The notes under the pieces: model-generated
Told to the model about the DNA's origin: nothing
What the model saw: the letters and a program-made list of their open reading frames with translations, nothing else
Database searches by the model: none
Shown here: piece after piece, positions 50,601 to 63,861 of the stretch
Layout of the letters: every line of letters starts with the position of its first letter
How positions within the stretch are numbered: the first letter of the stretch is position 1
Assembly: GCA_963691815.1 (NCBI GenBank)
Contig: OY829657.1
Span: forward strand, 16,004,712 to 16,068,711
From: Echiichthys vipera
Lineage: Eukaryota > Chordata > Actinopteri > Perciformes > Trachinidae
Direction: 5' to 3'
DNA: 64,000 nucleotides
Translations under genes and position numbers: made by a program

Positions 50601-50630
50601 GAACAGATCATGGCGTTTGCAAGCAAGTGA
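41623..50630 (+). CDS. coq6: Ubiquinone biosynthesis monooxygenase COQ6, mitochondrial
   Basis: FAD-dependent monooxygenase that hydroxylates the ring of the coenzyme Q precursor on the matrix side of the inner mitochondrial membrane. Exons: 41623-41824, 42071-42205, 44260-44318, 46154-46280, 47432-47562, 47662-47769, 48010-48072, 48183-48290, 48925-49127, 49368-49483, 49852-50018, 50601-50630; 1449 nt, 482 aa (human 468). The N-terminus (about 45 residues, basic and hydroxylated) fits a mitochondrial presequence. The FAD dinucleotide-binding motif GGGMVG is at 55-60, the GADG motif at 220-223, and the ribityl-binding GDAAHRVHPLAGQG starts at 379. The last exon encodes only EQIMAFASK, as in human. 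The start is the first ATG in this frame; the open frame further upstream has no ATG. The poly(A) signal AATAAA is at 50717-50722. The 3' end converges on entpd5. Confidence 0.96.
43552..43955 (-). mobile_element. MITE-like element, copy 2 (inverted relative to copy 1)
   Basis: Starts GAAAGGGGTCATATCATGAA, the reverse complement of the end of the 35503-35925 copy. It shares, inverted, the 'cttttgcaaaggtgtgc' and 'cttaaagagacaggcgctaa' blocks. It contains a run of about 11 G at 43805-43815. It lies in coq6 intron 2. The right boundary is approximate. Confidence 0.65.
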
Positions 50631-50716
50631 TGCATTCGTCATGCTAGGTCTTTAATGGATCTTCAAAGACTGTGCGCTTTAAAGGCTGTAAAAATGTGAA
50701 TGTAAGAAAAAATAAG

Positions 50717-50722
50717 AATAAA
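50717..50722 (+). terminator. coq6: coq6 poly(A) signal (AATAAA)
   Basis: AATAAA 87 nt after the stop codon, followed by a T-rich and GTG-rich stretch (50722-50765), a typical cleavage-site context. Confidence 0.75.
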
Positions 50723-50765
50723 AGTTTTATTTTACTCCTTAGTGATTTTTGTTCTTGTGTGCTTT

Positions 50766-51470
50766 GCTGCAAAATACATCCACAACGACAACATCACATT
50801 GCAACTGCCCAAAGAATTTGATAACACGTTAAAAGCATAAGGATTAATGATTTTATGTGAAAATCCTTCTCTATTTTGCAGATACAGTTTGTTAGTGCTG
50901 GGCAGTATCACCAAAGATGTGTATCACTGTATTTTTAAAGATTCTGTTGGTGTCACAGTATATCACAGTATTTTGCATGCACTAGTGCACTATGCACTTA
51001 GTATAAGTATAAAGTGGCTTATTGTACTTAACTAAACTTAAAACCATTAGTAAGAAGGATCATAGGAGTCCCCTCTAAATACATTTACAGCTTTCACTGA
51101 CCGTAGCTCCCCGAGAACATTGTGTATTTTACTGCATATTGAAGTAACAGCAATTGATTCATCAATGCATCAGTTTTAGTGGAATATGAAAAATTCGTAT
51201 TTTACGGGATATTATCCACCCAGCAGTTCATAGACCAAACTCTGAATTGCCCAAGAAGTACATTTCTTAGATATGATTTTAAGAGCGGTATGCAGACAGT
51301 GTTAAAGATTATGTCATAAATCCAATGTTTGCACAGTTTGATAAAGATGTTTACCATTCAAAGATTCAATACATTTTTAGATAGAAGACTAGGTACTAAT
51401 ACATCCTATAGCATTTCATTATAAGAAGTCTGGATATTTAAAAGTATACACAAAGTAGTACATTTTCAGG
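50766..51470. other. Gap between the convergent coq6 and entpd5 3' ends
   Basis: AT-rich DNA with no recognisable exon. It separates two tail-to-tail transcripts. Confidence 0.5.
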
Positions 51471-51471
51471 T

Positions 51472-51477
51472 TTTATT
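51472..51477 (-). terminator. entpd5: Candidate entpd5 poly(A) signal (AATAAA on minus strand)
   Basis: TTTATT on the plus strand, about 1.3 kb downstream of the entpd5 stop. This would make 51.47-52.77 kb the entpd5 3' UTR, in which I saw no other exon. Confidence 0.4.
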
Positions 51478-52773
51478 AAAACATACATGAATAGTATACA
51501 CTTACTTCACTGGATTTAACAAAAACAATTTACATAATGTCAGTCATCAGGTTATTCATACTGATGAATATACAGGCATTTCTGAGCAACTGTGCAGCAT
51601 AAAGCTTTTGCAACGTAAAAGCAGTTCCTGTCAAAAGATTTCACTAATAAAAGTTTACATTATGTATATACAGCAGTAGTTATTAAACATGTTGAATACT
51701 GAAAAGACAGCAGGTTTAAAGAGCAGTTACATGAATAATTAATATAGGATAAGGATAATTAAAATACTCTACATTAGATAGTTATTTAAATATTTGTACA
51801 GTTCACAAGAAAAATGAATTCAAAAACTGAATTCTATGTTAATGTTTTTGAGTAACCAGCAAAAAATGAAGGAGGCAGATTTCAAACGTTTTACATAATT
51901 TCTGTTAACATTTTTTGTGTATTTAATGGCTGTAAATTACATTGTTGAAGCACTATCTACACTTGATGAGAGGTCTTTCTATTGCTGGTCTAAAATAGAG
52001 TTCAGGCTCCTGCAATTTAGCCATGCTTGATAAGGCCTTTACCACTCTAGACAAAACAAACAATAATGGCTGAACTTTAAATGTAACAGCTATACAACAC
52101 AGTCTGAGAGGCATCTCTCCACAATGCTCTCTTTGCCGCCCTCAGTCATGGTAAATCCAACACTTGTTGTGAATATGTACAACTCCTTAGTCCACATCAA
52201 AGCAACTGATCACGTCCTAGCTACAATATCTGCAATTAAAGTGTTATGTGCAAAGTGGAAGAAAAGAAGCTGTATGGATGTCAACAGCAGTCAGTTTCCT
52301 ATGATGGCTAGGGGCAAGTGAATTAGGGTTCTGTGAAAATAATTACGGCTAGAATAGAAAGCATTTAGAAAGACAATTATGGTTGCAAATCCAGCAACTA
52401 GTCTCTAAATAAATTCCACTGTACTGTACAGTGCACACCAGGACCACAGTAAGCATCAAAATACCATGACTGGTTGTACTGCTCCTAAACTGCCCTCTAC
52501 ACACTCATAAGGAATCAAAAATGTAAACGTTTTACAAAGACAAAGTCAGCCCACCAGTAATGAGCTCAACATACAGTAGAAATAGCTGGCCTTATAAAAA
52601 TATAGTGATTTCTTTTTTCAACAGTTCTCGGAGTGTTCGCAGGGTGCTGCGGTTGAGGAAAAGAGGAGGGGCGTGGGACCAGGTGTGTCTGATCGAGGTT
52701 GGATGGAGGACAAGAAGTCCCACTGTGACAGACTGTCCCTCTCAGTGCCGGCTGCAGTGACAGCGAGCTGTCC

Positions 52774-55700
52774 TTAGTGGATGTTGAGGTTTCTGAAGTA
52801 GTCAAAGGTTGCACCAAGGGCCCAGCTTGTCTCCACGTTGTTCACCTTCTTGGCTAGCTGTTTAACAGATTGACAGGAGGATCATTAAAACCACAAAGAA
52901 ACAGTTGACTATACTTTACTTTCATATTGATTAAAAAAGTTGAAGTCTTGTGAAATAAAGTACAGACAGAATTTGAAGGTTTTTCATGTTTTGTATCTCT
53001 TTGTCCACAGTAATCCAGCCCTGATTTGCTTACCTGCAGCACAGTGTTGTCCTTGAAGCCAAAGCCCTCCTTTAGCAGACAAGTGATATATGTCATATCC
53101 ATGCAGAGGAAGGGGCTGATAGCCCGGTACTTGGTCATTTTGTTGCACACTGCGAACACAAAAAACCACAGGTTTCAGACATGACATTAACACAGGTTTC
53201 ACATACCACTGACAGAAAAGCATTTGACGGAGACACCTTGTTGCATCATATAATAAAGACACGTTCCGTGTATTAACACGATGAAAAAAACACCTTTTCT
53301 AACCTCTGTGCTACATGATTAAAAGATGACCTCTGTTTTGTTTGGCTGAATAAACAAGGTGGTGTTAGGAGAACGGTTGAGGGTCAGCACAAGGCTGTGG
53401 GTGGGTGGCGGTGTTAAACAGCCTAGTACACAGTTTGTGTGCTGCAGTATGTGTCAGCCCCAGGGTGGTGTGTGGCTGTCAGGTGCCCTCCTGCCTGGAC
53501 CAGACAGACATCTTCAGCTCAGCTGCCAGCCCAGCCTGAGCCAGACTTGTTCCTCGAGGCCATGTGACAGTGTTCTCACAACACAAATAGCCTTACATAA
53601 CACATAAACTCATTCCTACTTGCTATAAATCTGGTTCTACATGGGCATTGTACACACTTTTTATAATGAAACTTTAATTAAATAAACTACATTTATCTTA
53701 TAAGTCATCTCCATAACACATTTTAGCATATAAGCGGTTACATTTTACTGTTGTATTAAATTCTTTAAGCTGTGCCAATTTGTCACCAAATTTGTCACAA
53801 CTGAGCCAAGTGTTTGGGCACAAACAAGGTTTCGTGCTTTTTCTGTTTAGAGAATAGACAGTGTTGCATGAAGTTTCAGTGGTTAGAGGACTGTTTTATA
53901 TATATTTAACTTATAAGATTGTTGGTTTCAAGTGCATGCAACCCTAAAGAAGAAGATGGCATGTAACTCTTACCTTCTTTGGCTCTCTTCTTAAAATCCC
54001 TGACTTCAAGCGCACCACCTCGACTGCCATCTGTGCAGAAAAAAACAAGCATGCAGTTTGAATACCTTTTTTGTGCAAAAGATGATAATTAGCCTGAAAG
54101 ATAATGACACTGGAAGGTGACTCTTTGGTCTGTGCCCACTCACCAATGAGGCCAGACTCCACAGCTCTGTCGAAGTAGTAAGAGAAAGCGTAGAAGACAC
54201 TGCTGCCTTTCACTTCATAGGGCTGGTCCACTATTCCTTTGATTACCTTCATAACTTCATAGTAGCACAGCTTATAGCCCGCATAGCCTAAAGAGAGAGA
54301 AATGGTTAATGTAGTTTAGTAAAAAATGTACTTCACTAGCGTTGAAAATGCTGGAGTAAACAATGAGTTAAAGGTGTTTGGAGGTAGTGATGGTTGGAAT
54401 GCAATTGTGTGAGTCTGGAGCCTCAGTTTGAGGTCAGCCAGGGATTTAAGCTGGGGGCTCACCAGATGGTAGACAAGGGAAGCCCCAGAAGGACAAGTTT
54501 CACACAGCCCCATGGGTATGGTTGGCTCATTTGTGCCGGCAAAACCATGTGCTGACAAGAGCGGCAGTTAGTGCGGCCCTGTTGGGCTGTCTATTTTTAC
54601 CACATAATTGTGAGCGGTCCAGATCAAGCCGCTCGTTACACAAAAAAAAATAACAACTCAGGGACAAGCCCAGCATCTTTTGGCTACTTGACTGTGGTAT
54701 GGGAGTGACTGCCTTATTTGTGAAGTTAACTGACAGTTTTCGTTTCGTTTAAATACAAGGTTGACTGCAGTATAATTGTTCAAGAGAGAGAGCGGATGAC
54801 AAAACATGCGTTTGGCGCCAAGGTTACAGAAACTTCAGCGGATAAATGTTCTCATGAGAGAATGCATTGTACTGTACTCTATTGTGTACCAAAGTCGAGA
54901 AAGGAATGCACAGATTGCTGCATCCAAGGCACTGGGAAAGCAATCAAACCACAGGGTGCTTTTATCTTACCGTCTGGAATCCCGCTAACTTTGTAGGTGG
55001 TTCCTCCAAAAGTCACATCTTCTCTGAACTTTTTTGGGAGGCAGGAACTAGTGAAGACTTTCCAATCTAGACCTGGGAAAACAAAAACAAGAAACAGTTT
55101 CATCATCTTCCATTGAAAACATTTGTTAAAGAATAAGAAGTGCAGCCCAGAGGTGACAAAAGGTACTAGATTCCCCTACCATCAGCTCCTAGTGCTCCAA
55201 GAGTTGCCAGTCGAGCCGCATACAGTCCATTTCCAAGGTAGCTGTGATGGTGACATACAATTATGGTAAGTTTCTCAGATATATGTATATGTATGTTTTA
55301 CTCTACAGAATACTGATATGTGAGTTTTCATGGGTAAAGTCTAATCCATAAACAATCTAGCACCTTTTTTGTCAGTTATTTACCTGTGCGTGTAGAGTTG
55401 ATACTTATGTTCGAAGAGGTTAAAGTTAGCAATGTAGGAGGGGGGAGCAGACTCAATCGTTTTCTGTTGGATAAACAACAAAAGTTTAGTGGTGTATTTT
55501 TGGTAAGAACATGTTTAAACATGTTTAATTAGACTTTATTCACCTTTGACTTGGGAAGGAACGTGATCTGTGTAGATCCTCCACCCAAATCCAGGATGCC
55601 CACTGTCTTCCTTGTGTTGGAGTACAAGTGACCTTTGGGGAAAATAAGCTCAAAGTTAACCATTGTAAGATGCTATCCATCATCAGTGCACAACCAGAGC

Positions 55701-58398
55701 ACACTGTGTAATCTTGTGGCTTCATCACCAGTTTGTCTTCCTTGTATAACCACTACTGTCAGAATGATGCATGCTTACAGATCATGTCTTTTCCCAACAA
55801 GAGGGAAAATACCTTTTTGATTTGAAGCGTGAAATTGGTGTTGAAAATAAATTTGATGTGCAAAAAACAGGAATATTGCTTGTTTTTGCAACCTGTTTGA
55901 GGCCAGTGATTCAAGCTCATAACCTCAGACAGGAGACAGGAGTCTTTCACTGCCGGGCTTCTGTGTACACTGGAGCCTCAGATATGAACCTCCTGACCAC
56001 TAACACCACCATAGCAAAACACAAGCAATGTCTTACCTGTAAGGAAGTTCACTGTGACCCAGGCGAGGACTCCTAAAAAAAATCCCATGGGTGAAAATGT
56101 CTGCATTAGTAAAACCCTGAAAATTGATTAAAACTGACCTATGCTAAATTTTCGCATTCAAATGTTTTCATGCAAACAGAATAAACCTAGAACTGAAGAT
56201 GATTTTTAGTCCAGCTCTCCTTCATTATGCTTAAGTAGCAGAGTTGGTGTAACAGACCAGCCCAGGTAATTACAATTGTCTCAGATGTCAAGTTATTGCA
56301 CTCATAAAGTGAGGATAATTAACGGCACAAGCTGTATGATGCAACATAACATAGTGAGGGTGTCTTAATGAGTGATGTGGAGGATCCCACTAAATTATTG
56401 GGCGTGGGGCAACAACTCACACTTATTTATTTGTCTCTGCGAGGTAGTAACAGACCTCTTGTAAAAAAAAATGATGAGAGCAGCATTGTTTGTGCATGAG
56501 GCAGTTAAAGCACCTGGTCAGGCTATATCGCTGTCAAAAATAAAAAATATATAAAAAATCATGTATATATAGTACAATTTGGTTTTAAGGCAGTGAAAGA
56601 TAACCTACCTTCTTTAGCGCCATTCATGATGGAAACACTGTTGTTTGGTACAAAGAAAGGGGACTCATCAAATACTTCTCGCACCTGTGGAATAGATGTA
56701 TCCCCATTTCATTACAAGTATCTACTAGATATGTGTTCAAACAATACAATGATTGAAAACGACAACCAAAAGATCATGCTGTTGTCAGGATATACTCTAG
56801 TTCATTCCGGCTCTGGTTCTGTTTTAGAGTGACAGATAACTCTACCACAAGCATGGCTGGAACAGTAGCCTGGATTTAATACTTTAAATGACAAATATGG
56901 TTACTCCACACAACCCCACAACAGCTGTTTTTTTGCAACATGATAGCCACCAAATGGGCAGACTTGCTGCCTTTTTTTTCAGTGACACTTGTAAGCACTT
57001 AGTGGTTTCTCATCCTGCTCCTTGGCGGGACGGATGGTGTTTGTGCCAAACTGTCTGAGGGCAGAGAGAAAACGTGCCTCACCTCCTTCAGAAGAGCATT
57101 AGCCTTGTCTTCAGGCAGCAGACGCAGTCCCGCTGTGGCCTTCAGGACCACCGGGGTCCTCCTCCAGTCCTCCTCTGGCACTGTCTTCTTGGCAATCTTC
57201 AGCAACTGTCGGATGGTGTTGCCACCCTGCAGAAGAGATGGCAATCAGTTACAGGCAACATAATCTTCAGAAGGAGAGACATTTCATCATTAAACTAAGA
57301 AATGTCTTCAGTGATCAGAGTCTTTAAAAATGTGTAAATCAAAGGTAGGTTAATACAGCAGACATGAGTAGGCAGCGGTGACAGCATTTGTGTAATTACA
57401 CCACACAAACCCAACCCAAAGAAAATCCCAGTGGTTTGCAACTCCCTAATACACCTGATAATTAATAATAAGTGATGGTGTAAACATGCATTCATACCTC
57501 CTCAGGGTTGTCCTTATAAGCAGACAGTCCAGGCTTCACTGCATGGTACATTTCATTGTCCAGAACGGGAAGCTCAACTAGAAAAGAAGTCAGCAAACAG
57601 ATCATAAACCACAGTGCATATTATATCTAATATTTCTGGGATCAAATATAAACTAATTCAAGTACTTTTAATTGTATAGTTTACCCTTTACAACCTGATA
57701 TTTAAACTGCACTTCACCTACATGCTGGTTTAATTTGGAGGTCTGCTTCCTACACAATTGAGTCAGACAGGAAAATTAAAAGTCTACTTCAGCTACTTTT
57801 AGAAGTTGTATTACCCATTCACTCTGCCGTGCATGTTACACCACAGAGTGGATGACCTAACAGCAGGCAGACCGAGTGGGAGCCGGCAGCATGTGCAAAT
57901 CCTTACTATTGGTTTAGAGACACAGAGAGAGAGAAAGAAAGTGGTGCAGTTACCAGGGTCTTTCTGGATGAACTTATAGATGTGGATCCTGCTGCCTGTG
58001 CTCCCAGCGTCAAACATGACCCCGTAGAAAACCCGGCTCGTGTTGACAGGGGACGAGGCTTCGGGCACCTGCTGGTAAACCTCAGGTAGTTGGTAAGGCT
58101 CAGGTGCAGGATGCACGACTTCTGGCACCGGGTGGAAAGCCTCTGGTATGGGGTGGATGACTTCAGGTGCCGGGTGGAATACCTCGGGGATCTCGGGGTA
58201 GGTCGGCACGCCGGGCTGCGGGACTTGAGGCTCCGGGTTGGATACCTCAGGGAGGAGGTTTTCCGTGTTGGCAGAGTGCTCCCGGTAGCGGTAGAAGTGG
58301 GGGACGTAGCGGTGGTGCCGGTAGTAAGTCGCCTCCGCTATGAGGCTCCCAGCCAGGAGCCACACGGATAAAGTGAGGAGCATGCTCGGCGTGGCCAT
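52774..58398 (-). CDS. entpd5: Ectonucleoside triphosphate diphosphohydrolase 5 (ER/secreted UDPase)
   Basis: GDA1/CD39-family enzyme that hydrolyses UDP and GDP in the ER lumen to support glycoprotein folding; its zebrafish orthologue is needed for bone mineralisation. Exons: 57954-58398, 57498-57577, 57083-57226, 56609-56684, 56037-56072, 55544-55632, 55384-55463, 55180-55241, 54971-55072, 54144-54287, 53974-54030, 53034-53149, 52774-52857; 1515 nt, 504 aa (human 428). A signal peptide covers residues 1 to about 22. Apyrase regions: ACR1 DAGSTGSR (130-137), ACR2 KATAGLR (204-210), ACR3 GAKEG with catalytic Glu248, ACR4 DLGGGSTQ (275-282). There is a glycosylation site NTS at 119. The C-terminus (NVETSWALGATFDYF) matches ENTPD5, not ENTPD6. 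Residues 50-115 form a proline-rich heptad array not found in the human protein. The ATG at 58398 is the first in the leader. Confidence 0.95.
58054..58251 (-). repeat. entpd5: In-frame imperfect 21-bp tandem repeat in entpd5 exon 1
   Basis: Encodes successive seven-residue units: PEVFHPA, PEVIHPI, PEAFHPV, PEVVHPA, then the shorter PEPYQL, then PEVYQQV. The array lies between the signal peptide and the catalytic domain, in the same exon as ACR1, and keeps the frame. Degenerate PE-containing units extend to about residue 50. Confidence 0.85.
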
Positions 58399-58573
58399 TG
58401 TTCTCACAGCCGGGGAGAAGAGACAGGAGTAAAAAAGGTAGAGCTGAAGAAGCTTTGGTGGATGCTGGAGTAAAAGATTGACAGGGACCTGCAAAGAGAG
58501 GAAGAGCAGTGGAGATGGAGAGACGCAGAGTGGATGCGATGCACACTCAGGACTGTCCGGTCATCCGTTTACA

Positions 58574-58581
58574 GTATATAA
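58574..58581 (-). promoter_or_regulatory. entpd5: TATA-like element of entpd5
   Basis: On the minus strand the sequence reads TTTATATAC. A start 25-30 bp further on (about 58548) would give a leader of about 150 nt with no upstream ATG. An AG at 58489-58490 could instead be an acceptor for an upstream untranslated exon. Confidence 0.4.
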
Positions 58582-61500
58582 AGACACAAGGGCTTGGCAT
58601 GGGGCCACACCGAGTGCAGCCATCAACCAATCCAGTGTCGGTCCATCCCAGCTCCATCAGGAGTCCCCCCCTCCTGTGAGCTGAGCTGGAGAGCGACTAC
58701 CTGCCTACCAACAGCATTTCCCTTCTTCTTTTTTTTTGCAGATGATTATTTTTGGTTATGTTTTTTCCCCTCCTCATCTTTATTGGTTATTCTGGAGCCA
58801 AAAATCCCCAACGCAAAAGAGAAAGGGATTTATAAAGTCCAAATGAATGGCTCACACTCAAAAAACCCAAAAGAAAGCGTCTTAAAATACTTTTTATGGA
58901 CGCATTTAAGACTTACATAGTAACTTGCCTCAGAAATGCCTTCACCCTGCAACTCTTTGGACTTTGACGACTTCACAAGTGCTCACATTTGACTACTGCT
59001 TAAATTAAGAGTGATGTACGTTTCTATTTGGCAGTTACATCCATAGCGTTTTGAAATTAATTAGATACAATTTTAAAAGGTTGCACATTTTGAATGAACT
59101 TTAGTTTTATTTTATTTGGGGGCTATGTGGGGAAGACAAAAGCCTAAATTGAACAAAGAAACTCCAACTCCTTACTCATTGACTCATTATGTATTGTAGG
59201 TAGAATATATTTCTGCTTGGTGTTATTAGGTATTACAACATATTCAGTAGCTTGAATGAATCATGCCTGTATTTAAAAAAATACTCCCAACCTCCATTTC
59301 ATGATCCTACAATAATCACCGCATTAAATCTGCTGCAGCCCTTTTACCAACCTTAGAAATGCAATTGTGACCTGCACTCCAGCTGGCATAAAAGTTAAAA
59401 GAATGTTAGCAATCATCTCACTCCCACTCATCCTTGTGTTAACCACAGGCTTTCCAAGGGGAAAATATTTGGGCAGCAAGGGACATTTCACAAGAAAATG
59501 CATGAAAAGCATGAGTGGCTGTTTCTCCACTTTAGGTGGGTGGTTGGCATAGCATCATAAGTCATGCTGTAGTCGATCAGCTAATGCTTTGTCATGTAAT
59601 GGTCAGAGTTACGTACATGGCTTTAGTGCAGGATATCCCACAGCACAGCAACCCAGAGACCTTACATGAACTAAAGATTTGTACCAGGCTGTGATATTTT
59701 TCACCCACTTTGTATCAACAGAAACAGGGCAGACATCTATAACAGGAGGCGCTGGTAGCAATTGAGGCATCCCTGAGGAACTGACCCTGCCCCAGCCCTG
59801 ACCTAACATGTGCTTATACGAGACTGATTCACCTCAGGCAGCAAGCGACTGAGGCAGAAACCGAGCTGTCGGCCAGCCCAGTCAGGAGGGTAAGGGGAGG
59901 GCAGAGGTCCTGCAGATGGGCACAAGAGAGTGCAGGACGTCCACAGAGAGGACAATGTGGGGAGGGTGGGGCTTGGCACCAGTGTTCACCCATCATGCCA
60001 TTCCACTCCCAGGACACTCAACTGTGCAAAGCACCGTTCCAACACTGTAATTTGGACTAAAAATATTGGACTTTCTTTCCTCCTTCCTTTTTTCTAAATA
60101 CTGTGGCTACTTTTTTCAATCCTGCGGCTCACCAGAATGGTCATTCGCCCCTATCAAAGCGTACATGTGCAGGACCTCTCACTGACTTGTGCCCATAGAT
60201 GTCTTTTGCATGTTAACAGAGTGATAATGTGACTATTAAAGCCTGGACACAAACGTCCTAGAAATATTAAAGAAGACATGCTTTGTCCGGAGTGTGTTTT
60301 CATTTTGAAATCATTGTTTAATGGTTACTTGCTGTTAATGTTCAGACACATCTTGTGGTTAATGTAGCAAGTAATTTGGATAATGTGCTGTGTTTGGACA
60401 GCTGCAATCAACCTCAGGCCATTTGGTGCATGAATCACAGCATGTTTTAGTTTTAAACACCTACCTTTATAACACAATTATTACAATATTGGGTGATGCA
60501 ATAGGAACTGCTGTCTGAGTTTGCATATGCATTTAGATTTTAGGCCTACACCAGAAATTTTATAAATTTTGAATGACAAGTTTAGAAATAATATTAAAAA
60601 AAGTAAATCTAGAGCAAAATCTGGACGTTGCCAAATCATGTTAGGTTGTCATCCAAATGTGCACTGCTACTGTATAATTTCCATGTAAATTGCTCTACAG
60701 CATGAGACAGCACATTACAAACACAATGTTTTAAAGTACATTTTGGTATTTTTTTTCAAGTTAACTGAAACCGTAAAGCATGAGAAGAGACCCCAGCTTT
60801 GTAATCTACACTGTGCAATATATCATTAATATGCTGCAATGTTACCCTCAGGAATGCCATGTTTGTGGGTGTCCTACCCCAAGAAGTCCATTGAAGAGAC
60901 CCAAACCTTGTCATTACAATTCCAATGATAATGACAGCTTTGAAAAGCTCAGGGTTATTTCAGTTTTCTCTCCTCACTGTCATAGTAATTACCTTTAAAT
61001 TTAGTCTTCAAACTCTGTTGATGATGCCAGAGCAAAGAGTGACCCTATATGATTCGGTTTACAGTAGCTACACCCAACACTTTCGCGATATTTAGCCTAC
61101 TTTTTTGTTTGATGAATAATCTACACTGGACACACTCAGGCTTCTGCAGAAAGCTAAACAAGATAACAGAGAGAATTTAGTTGTTTTGAGCTTGAATTAT
61201 ACGACCTGTGCAAATGTTACATTGTTTCTTTTGGAAGCGTTTATTCAAAGGTGTTAGCCAACTGCTTTTACGTGGATCTTGGTGGTTTTCTCATAACTCC
61301 TGCAAAAAACAAAAAAAAAAAAAATTGTGGCGAAGGCAGCAAGTACCACGTAGTTCTTTTCAGGACAACCTGAACAATACCGCTGACAGGAGCCAAATAT
61401 ATTTCATGTCATCGTGTGGGAGAAGATCATGTGCAAACAGATCCTGTTTGATAGAGGCCGGCATGAAAAGACTGTAATTACAAGAAAAGTGACAAATAGT

Positions 61501-63700
61501 GTGTCATTCTAGACCAGACGTGTGTTTTACAATCTCCCACAGTGATTGGTTGATTAAAACCTTTCTTTATACAGGGACGTATACGTTTTGCAGGAGGAGA
61601 GATATAAAACATAAAAAAACACAACCAAAAGTTAAAAGAAGCAATAGCTGATGACAAATCAATACTAAAAAGGAAAAAACATAGAAAAATGTCTATTACG
61701 ATAGTTATTTTTTTATATTCTGAGGGTATTAATCAATTAATCAACTGACAGAAAATGAATTGCTAACAATCTTAATAATTGGTTAATTGTTAAAGGATGA
61801 CAAAAGGTAAAACTTTGCTAGTACCAATCCTCAAACTTGAGAATTTCCTGTTTGTCTGTGGTTCACATCATAACTAAGAACTTCGTATCATTGGGAGTCT
61901 TGGTTAGAGATCAACTTGTACTGGGATATTGGAACCTTTTTTAACTGTTTTCTGATATTTTACAGATTAAATAATTTATTATTCTTTAATCATTCGTTAA
62001 TGTTGCCTTATTATTTGTGATAAACCCAGTTGTACATTTTATTAGCCAGTGACAATGATGTCACTGATGGTTTTCTTTCATTTTGACACAGTAGGAAAAG
62101 CAAAAGTGTAAATGATTACGTTAACGATGGCTAATTTCTTCTAGTACGTGAATGCTGTCACCACTAATAACTGAATTAAGCTGATGGTTTTTGTTTTTAG
62201 TTTTTTTTAATTTATCATCAAATAGTATGAACAATTTAGAAAAAGGAACAAAAAACAAAAAAACAACAAAGCGACATTCCAAGACATGACAAAGGCACCC
62301 ATCAAAATGGTATAAGGGTGAGTTATAATGGCAGACAAGTTCACTGAATGTAATTTTAATACAATTCAACAGCTAAACATTTTTTGTTGGATTTAACATA
62401 TGACAGAGATTCAAAATATATATTTTTTCAATTATAAATAATGGGAATGAAGGGGTTGCCTTGGACATTTTGACTATATCTAAATGAAATTTACCGAATT
62501 AAGCTGGTGTGTATTGTTCACCTTTGTCATAAGGCGATTGCACACCAGTATTTCCATACCTCTACCTTCCTAAATTCTAACAATATCTAATCTTATTTTA
62601 CTGAATATACTGATTTTATCTCAAAGACCCATTGGAACATGTATAAGTGATGCAAAATTCGTACACAGGCTGGAGATGTGATGGTGACAAACATTAGTGT
62701 ACAGAGTTACAAGAAATAATTTGATTTGCAGCTTGGTATCTTTATCTTTCTTGTCTAATATTATCACTCAGTTTAACATGGAGTGGTCTGTTTTTTTATT
62801 GTATTATTTTCTTTCATTTAAAGGTTGAATATGGAGAATGAGCATAACACCTCCATCTAGTGTCTCAAGATTGTGGTGGCAACAACAGACAATAATTCCA
62901 CCACTCAGGTCGCCATGTTCCTCAAACATAAGCCTACATAAGTATCCTACAGACAACTGGAGTCTGTTTGAGGCTGTTTGAACCCATCCCCTCCGGAAAA
63001 TCACACCATAAAATAAAGTATTGCAGAGGAGTTTGACTGACAGCTACCGTTAGACGTTACAGCTAAGTAAACATGAGAGTTAGCTTACCAATTAAGGAGA
63101 AATGTAGGCATTTGGGCGTGTGTTTTAATGCCGTTGAACTCCTTTATCTCAGTCCATTGAGTGAATGCTTGGTCTATATTGACCCTCGTTTTTAGGTGTC
63201 TCCGGTCACTCAGCGGCTTGGACAAATAACAAAGCTGCAGGGTTGGCAAACTCCATTTCACCCAGTGCCAGCCTACAGTAGCTGCACCCAACAACAGACA
63301 GCCCTGGTAACCAGCAATGCTGGCCGCTAATGGCAGGTTAAATGTTAACAGAAAGTCATTGTCAATCCTGTCAAGAATGTTTTTAAATATTAATAAAGAC
63401 TAAATATACTGTATTTTTTTAAATGAAAAAGCAAAACTTTCATTCTGTAGCCCTCAAAAATTAATAATAACAATTATTGAAGATTCTACATATTCAATCT
63501 TTAAATTTATGTATGTGCACATGTAGGCGTGTGTGTGTGTGGTATGTACAATTTATTTTATTTAAAGAGAAAATTGTGTATGTTATGCTGTATAATGTAC
63601 TCCAATAGAAATGTAAATGAAGATATACATATAGGCTACAGCAGGCCGGTAGTCTAGGTGACCAAAGATCATGTAGCAGGGAAATCTGACCTTCCTCGGT
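58582..63700. other. Intergenic region between the divergent entpd5 and the gene at 63862
   Basis: No exon recognised on either strand. It contains the hAT-like repeat copy at about 61697-61995 and A/T-rich stretches. A GC-richer section at 59600-60010 has open frames without protein features. Regulatory elements for entpd5 could lie here, but none is identifiable by eye. Confidence 0.5.
61697..61995 (+). mobile_element. Partial copy of the hAT-like repeat
   Basis: Shares the 'gacagaaaatgaattgctaac' and 'aatcaattaatcaact' words with the copy at 40216-40568 and ends in a 'ctgatattttacagattaa' block. Diverged; boundaries approximate. Confidence 0.5.
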
Positions 63701-63706
63701 TACAGC

Positions 63707-63720
63707 GTCTCCATGGCAAC
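63707..63720 (+). promoter_or_regulatory. RFX X-box (GTCTCCATGGCAAC) upstream of the gene at 63862
   Basis: Two inverted half-sites around AT, fitting the degenerate X-box consensus, 142 bp before the ATG. Expected for a gene active in ciliated cells. Confidence 0.55.
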
Positions 63721-63861
63721 AACGCTACACAAACAGGAGCTAGGTGCCTTTAGCTAAGGCTAGCCACTGATCCCGGGGTAACTACCGTGCAGCTTCTTGA
63801 ATCTACCTGTGGCAGCACTGTTTGTTCTCAGTAATATTATTAGACGGTAAAAGTAGCAGCA

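Noticed and set aside
58247..58546. 99-codon minus-strand frame across the entpd5 leader
   Set aside because: Starts at a non-ATG codon, overlaps the entpd5 signal-peptide region in another frame and has no family features.
59609..60017. Minus-strand open frames in a GC-richer stretch
   Set aside because: Short, mutually overlapping, without splice sites or recognisable protein character.
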